Assembly (NCBI GenBank): GCA_036426205.1
Contig: WSYH01001195.1
Location: forward strand, 62,001 to 126,000
Source: Ascaphus truei
Lineage: Eukaryota > Chordata > Amphibia > Anura > Ascaphidae
Length of the DNA: 64,000 bases
Reading direction: 5' to 3'
A program made the translations under genes and the position numbers. The notes under the pieces were generated by a model, which was not told the origin of the DNA, ran no database searches, and saw only the letters and a program-made list of their open reading frames with translations. This document shows positions 60,600-64,000 of this stretch, one piece after another (the stretch's first letter is position 1; each line of letters begins with the position of its first letter).

Positions 60600-61008
60600 G
60601 TATGTGTCTACCAAAAACTCATTAGGCATCCGCCACTTAATCCTTTGTTGACGGTTTCACCACTTTTCTGATATGATTCTTGCAGTGATGCCCATAACAA
60701 TTACTGATAGGATTGAAATACTGGTGATCTGGATTGGAGGGGGGGAAGAAGGCGAAGTAGTTAAGAGATACACAGTTAAAAGGTTCTTAAAAAATGGAGA
60801 AAATGTTTACCGTAACTTACTCCGCTGGCATCTGTACCCGTTGATACTGCTGGAAGCTATGATGATGAGAGAAGACGCAGTGTGTTCAGTTCATTGTATG
60901 GTAGAAACCGCAGTGACCATCTACGAGTGCAATTCCCACGTAGCATAATGAATTCCACAATCTGGAAACAGACACACCTCCTCTTGGAAAATGCCTTTAT
61001 CCTGATTC
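60600..61008 (-). pseudogene. DDE transposase exons, unit 3
   Basis: Same sequence as in unit 2, including the valine codon and the added frameshifts. Confidence 0.65.
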
Positions 61009-61043
61009 CTGTAACAAGAAAAAGAACCAAGTGCTTCAAATAC

Positions 61044-61970
61044 TGTCCCGGTTGTGAAAGGTGTGCCCCAGCCCAGCCTTTGTTTAAGAAGCTGCCCCCC
61101 AGCATCCGACGCCTGGGAAGAATCGGAATAGCTTTGCTGCTTCTCGGAACCTTCTTTTAGTAGGTATTCCACATTCAGTGTGTAAACAACCAGTTCCCCC
61201 AGGTGATGTCTCCAATACAGAGAGTAGCCAGCAATATCTGCATTAGACAGTTTGCATCTTTCACTGAAGTTCCACAGACATCCTCATATCACATAACAGC
61301 AACAAGGATGTGCAGAAAGAGCCCACCTTCTATCACATAGCAGCAACAAGGAGTGCAGCAGACCCCAGGAAAGAAACCCCTCCCTTTTATTACTGGTTAA
61401 TTTGAAGACCAAACCAAATTAAGTATACCAACAGCGCGGAGTTGTCTACCAAAACTACACATTAGCAAAACATAAGAGTCACACAACATACAATTTCTAT
61501 AGCAAAAGCCCAAAATAAACAACAGTACCTTTTACAAACAACATGCCATGTCTTCTTTTAATTCTGCCAAAATAAATGACATTCATTCTCAGTATCATTA
61601 CTTTAATGCCCCCACCTCCATACCATGTATAATCCACCCAGACGATAGGTATGCAGCGAATGAAACGCGCCTTTCTACTTTCTAACAGCGACTGCCAATG
61701 GCTGTGCCAACATCAAACTGTGTTTAACACAACCACACCTGCATTATATCTGGCTGACCTCAGAGACACCACATAAAGGTTAGCCCTGAAAGTTAAAGTT
61801 AGGTAAAAGATCGCTGCGGCCCCAGCAAAGAAAAACAGAAAGAAAGAAAGGAGTATAAGAAAGACAAGAAAGAAAAGGAAAGAAGACACCAGACCTACGG
61901 TCTGTAGGTGCACTGAGCTCCAGAAAGAAAACTGCCTTAACTCTCCACCATAATGAAACAGCCCTGTACA
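61044..61970 (-). mobile_element. LTR, unit 3
   Basis: Same 927-bp sequence as in unit 2. Confidence 0.65.
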
Positions 61971-62680
61971 TATCCCCCCTTTTAGATCCCGAAAACAGTA
62001 AGGATTTTTTCCAAATATACCTTTTGTAAGAGACAGGGGTTCTTGCAATTTTACTCTCCTATATGAGAAATAGCGAACCTCCGACTTTGTTGAAATTGCA
62101 CTCCCCAGACGCTTACTGCAGTACTTCCTTACTTACTCCAACTAGCAATCTTCTGATATGCCCACTTGCCATATCAGGTTCACAATATCACAGGACCATC
62201 ACAAGACAATGTTACTCTCTCTTCCAACTTCTTAACAAATTTTTACATATGTAATAAGACTAGGTCCATATGCCGTGAGATATGTTACTTGCGTCGATGT
62301 GACCTCTGCAAGTGAAAGGGTAGGCATGCAACTGTATAATCATACTATGACTGTACAGAAATTATAATAATATTAAATAAAAAAGTTGAAAACACAGCCA
62401 TTTTAAAACAAAAAAAATATTAATTACTAATACTGTAGGTAGTAGTTTATAACAATGCTGGGTAGCGGACAGCAATCCAGGCGCAGGTAAGAATAAAGGC
62501 AAATGGGGAGACGATAAAGGAAGCGGGGGAAGGACAAAAAAATGGAGGGGGAGGTGAAGCCAGGAAGCCGCGTAGCAAAGAGGTGCGTATGAATAGCCAC
62601 AAAAGGATTGATTTTGTGCCACGTACGCTTCTCCAGGCTTGCGCTTGGGAGACAACAAAATATGACTGGCAATGTGCGCG

Positions 62681-62957
62681 ACACACACACCACACACACA
62701 CACACACACACAGCACACACACCAACACACAAACACAACACACACAACACACACACACCACACACCACACACACACAAACAACACACACACACACAGCAC
62801 GCCAACAGCCCAACAGCACACAGCCACACACAGCCACAGCCATCAAACACACACACAGCCACACACAACACACACACCAGCCACACAAACACACACACAG
62901 CCACACACACACACACACAGCACACACACCCACACACAGCACACAGCACAACGCAAG
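62681..62957. repeat. CA-rich tract, unit 3
   Basis: It diverges from unit 2 about 15 bp into the tract, then regains identity in the last 100 bp (CAGCACACACACCCACACAC shared). Confidence 0.9.
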
Positions 62958-64000
62958 AGCCCGATCCACGCCCACCTGCTCATGCTTGCAAAATTATGCA
63001 GGAAACCCTGTGCTCATGCTTGGAGTGTTGGTGAGTCACCGCTCTCAGCGGCAGCATGGACGCAGCCTATTTGCAAGCGGTGAGTGTTGAAATATGTAAG
63101 TATTTAGACATGTTGCGTATTTACATGTTATACCGTTTAATAAGGTTTTTTTTTTCATGTGATTTTGATTACATCAGGCAAGGGGGCCGCAAGAAAGTTC
63201 ATAGTATGAAAAGGGGGCTGGGTCAAATAAAAAGTTTGCTCACCCTCCTGTACACTACTTTAGTGTCATTTGAAGAGAATAAAGCTTATACTGTTATAGT
63301 GTAACATGTATAGTACAAGTACATTATATATTTATCTCATTATAAACTTTGCCAAACTGGTGGAGATGAGCCAATGTCAGAGGTTGTTATTGACGTACGA
63401 GTACTGTAGAGAGGAACATCGCTCAGAAAGAAACCCTAGATGTGTACGTGATAGTGGTGAGGGAGTGTGGGTATCAAATACAAGAGATGGATGCATAAAA
63501 GGAGGCACCAAAGGTCCCTTCTAAAGGCGCACAGCAAACCTTTATAATATAATTTGGTCAGGGGTGGAATTGATTATACATAAATAAAAAAGGTTTATTA
63601 AATAACTTCGTTAAAATCGTGTTGTGTAGTGATGTTATGACACAGATAAAATGGACTGGTTAAGTCTATAGTCTACTCTGTATGCTGTAGTCACTACCAA
63701 TAGTGAACAATGCTAAAGATGGTTTCACACAGGTTGACATCATATGAGAGCTTATCAGGATGTAAAGGTTACTGCTTACAAGCTGATTCCTAAGTCACAG
63801 CTTAATAGTGTACTTCCGTTGTTATCGGTGCTAAACTAGAACATTGAGACCGAATAGGTCAGGGGATAACTGTGGCAGAGGATATCCCGTACGAGTAAGG
63901 CTAAAAACACTGTGCTAGGTCATCAAGTGTAGGATTTGAAGGCAAAACACACAGCCAAGAGGGTAAGTGACATTAGCTGTTATAGTGTTTAACTCTTCGC
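62958..64000. repeat. Flank module, unit 3 (cut by window end)
   Basis: Fourth copy of the module. It is close to unit 2 but with independent small indels after about 63,146, in contrast to the perfect match before the CA tract. Confidence 0.75.

Larger units (their letters stand above)
44796..64000. repeat. Unit 3 of the large repeat, cut by window end
   Basis: From 44,796 to about 62,690 I find no difference from 24,732-42,626 at the places compared, at an offset of exactly 20,064. Every open frame in that span has the same translation in both units. After the CA tract the two agree again to about 43,074/63,146 and then differ by small indels. The module probably continues past the window. 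Confidence 0.9.

Noticed and set aside
24732..64000. Treating units 2 and 3 as two further sets of genes
   Set aside because: All frames are broken by small indels, and the two units share the same breaks; they are better seen as one noisy copy shown twice.
1..64000. CRISPR arrays, rRNA or tRNA genes, host exons and prokaryotic operons
   Set aside because: I scanned for spaced short repeats, tRNA-like cloverleaf boxes, rRNA-like conserved stretches and long conserved ORFs and found none that hold up.

Overview
The window reads as non-coding, repeat-dense vertebrate nuclear DNA, most likely amphibian (probably a frog). The reasons are: L1-clade LINEs with separate ORF1 (coiled coil, RRM, C-terminal domain) and ORF2 (endonuclease, reverse transcriptase); GT-AG introns inside transposon genes; abundant TACTGTA/TACAGTA-rich and CA-repeat DNA; and, at about 15,225-15,282, an 'AAGCGCTGxGTACAC...GGCGCTA' tail of a kind I associate with amphibian repeats. 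I see no host protein gene, rRNA, tRNA, CRISPR array or bacterial operon.

Layout. Positions 1-3,426 hold a 252-bp direct repeat (477-728 and 3,175-3,426, one mismatch) enclosing a decayed L1 ORF1 and a possible transposon end. From about 3,600 a module of about 19-20 kb begins: (a) an L1 on the minus strand (ORF2 remnant 3,427-5,786, GC-rich spacer, ORF1 7,046-8,419 interrupted by a 397-bp MITE, 5' region to about 9,150); (b) a 146-bp foldback element with a 6-bp target duplication; (c) a complex DNA-transposon region, about 10.6-18.7 kb, holding a minus-strand BEN-like accessory gene, a divergent plus-strand helix-turn-helix exon, long inverted subterminal repeats, and on the far side two minus-strand Tc1/mariner-type DDE exons joined by an 89-bp intron; (d) an 859-bp LTR with its polypurine tract, sitting directly upstream of those exons; (e) a CA-rich tract and an unrecognised flank, the pair duplicated once locally (20.2-24.7 kb).

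The module then repeats twice more. Unit 2 (24,732-44,795) and unit 3 (44,796 to the window end) match each other, as far as I compared them, over about 17.9 kb at an offset of exactly 20,064 bp, yet both differ from unit 1 by dense, insertion-biased small indels that break nearly every ORF. This looks like the same low-accuracy long-read sequence placed twice, so the three-copy array should be treated as a probable assembly product until shown otherwise. Unit 1 is the copy to use for annotation.

The most interesting biology is in unit 1, 10.6-18.7 kb. It fits two inverted, partly deleted copies of a large two-gene, intron-containing IS630/Tc1/mariner-like transposon with long inverted ends and a divergent BEN-like accessory gene. 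In the surviving transposase exons the third catalytic acidic residue is valine, so this copy should be catalytically dead.
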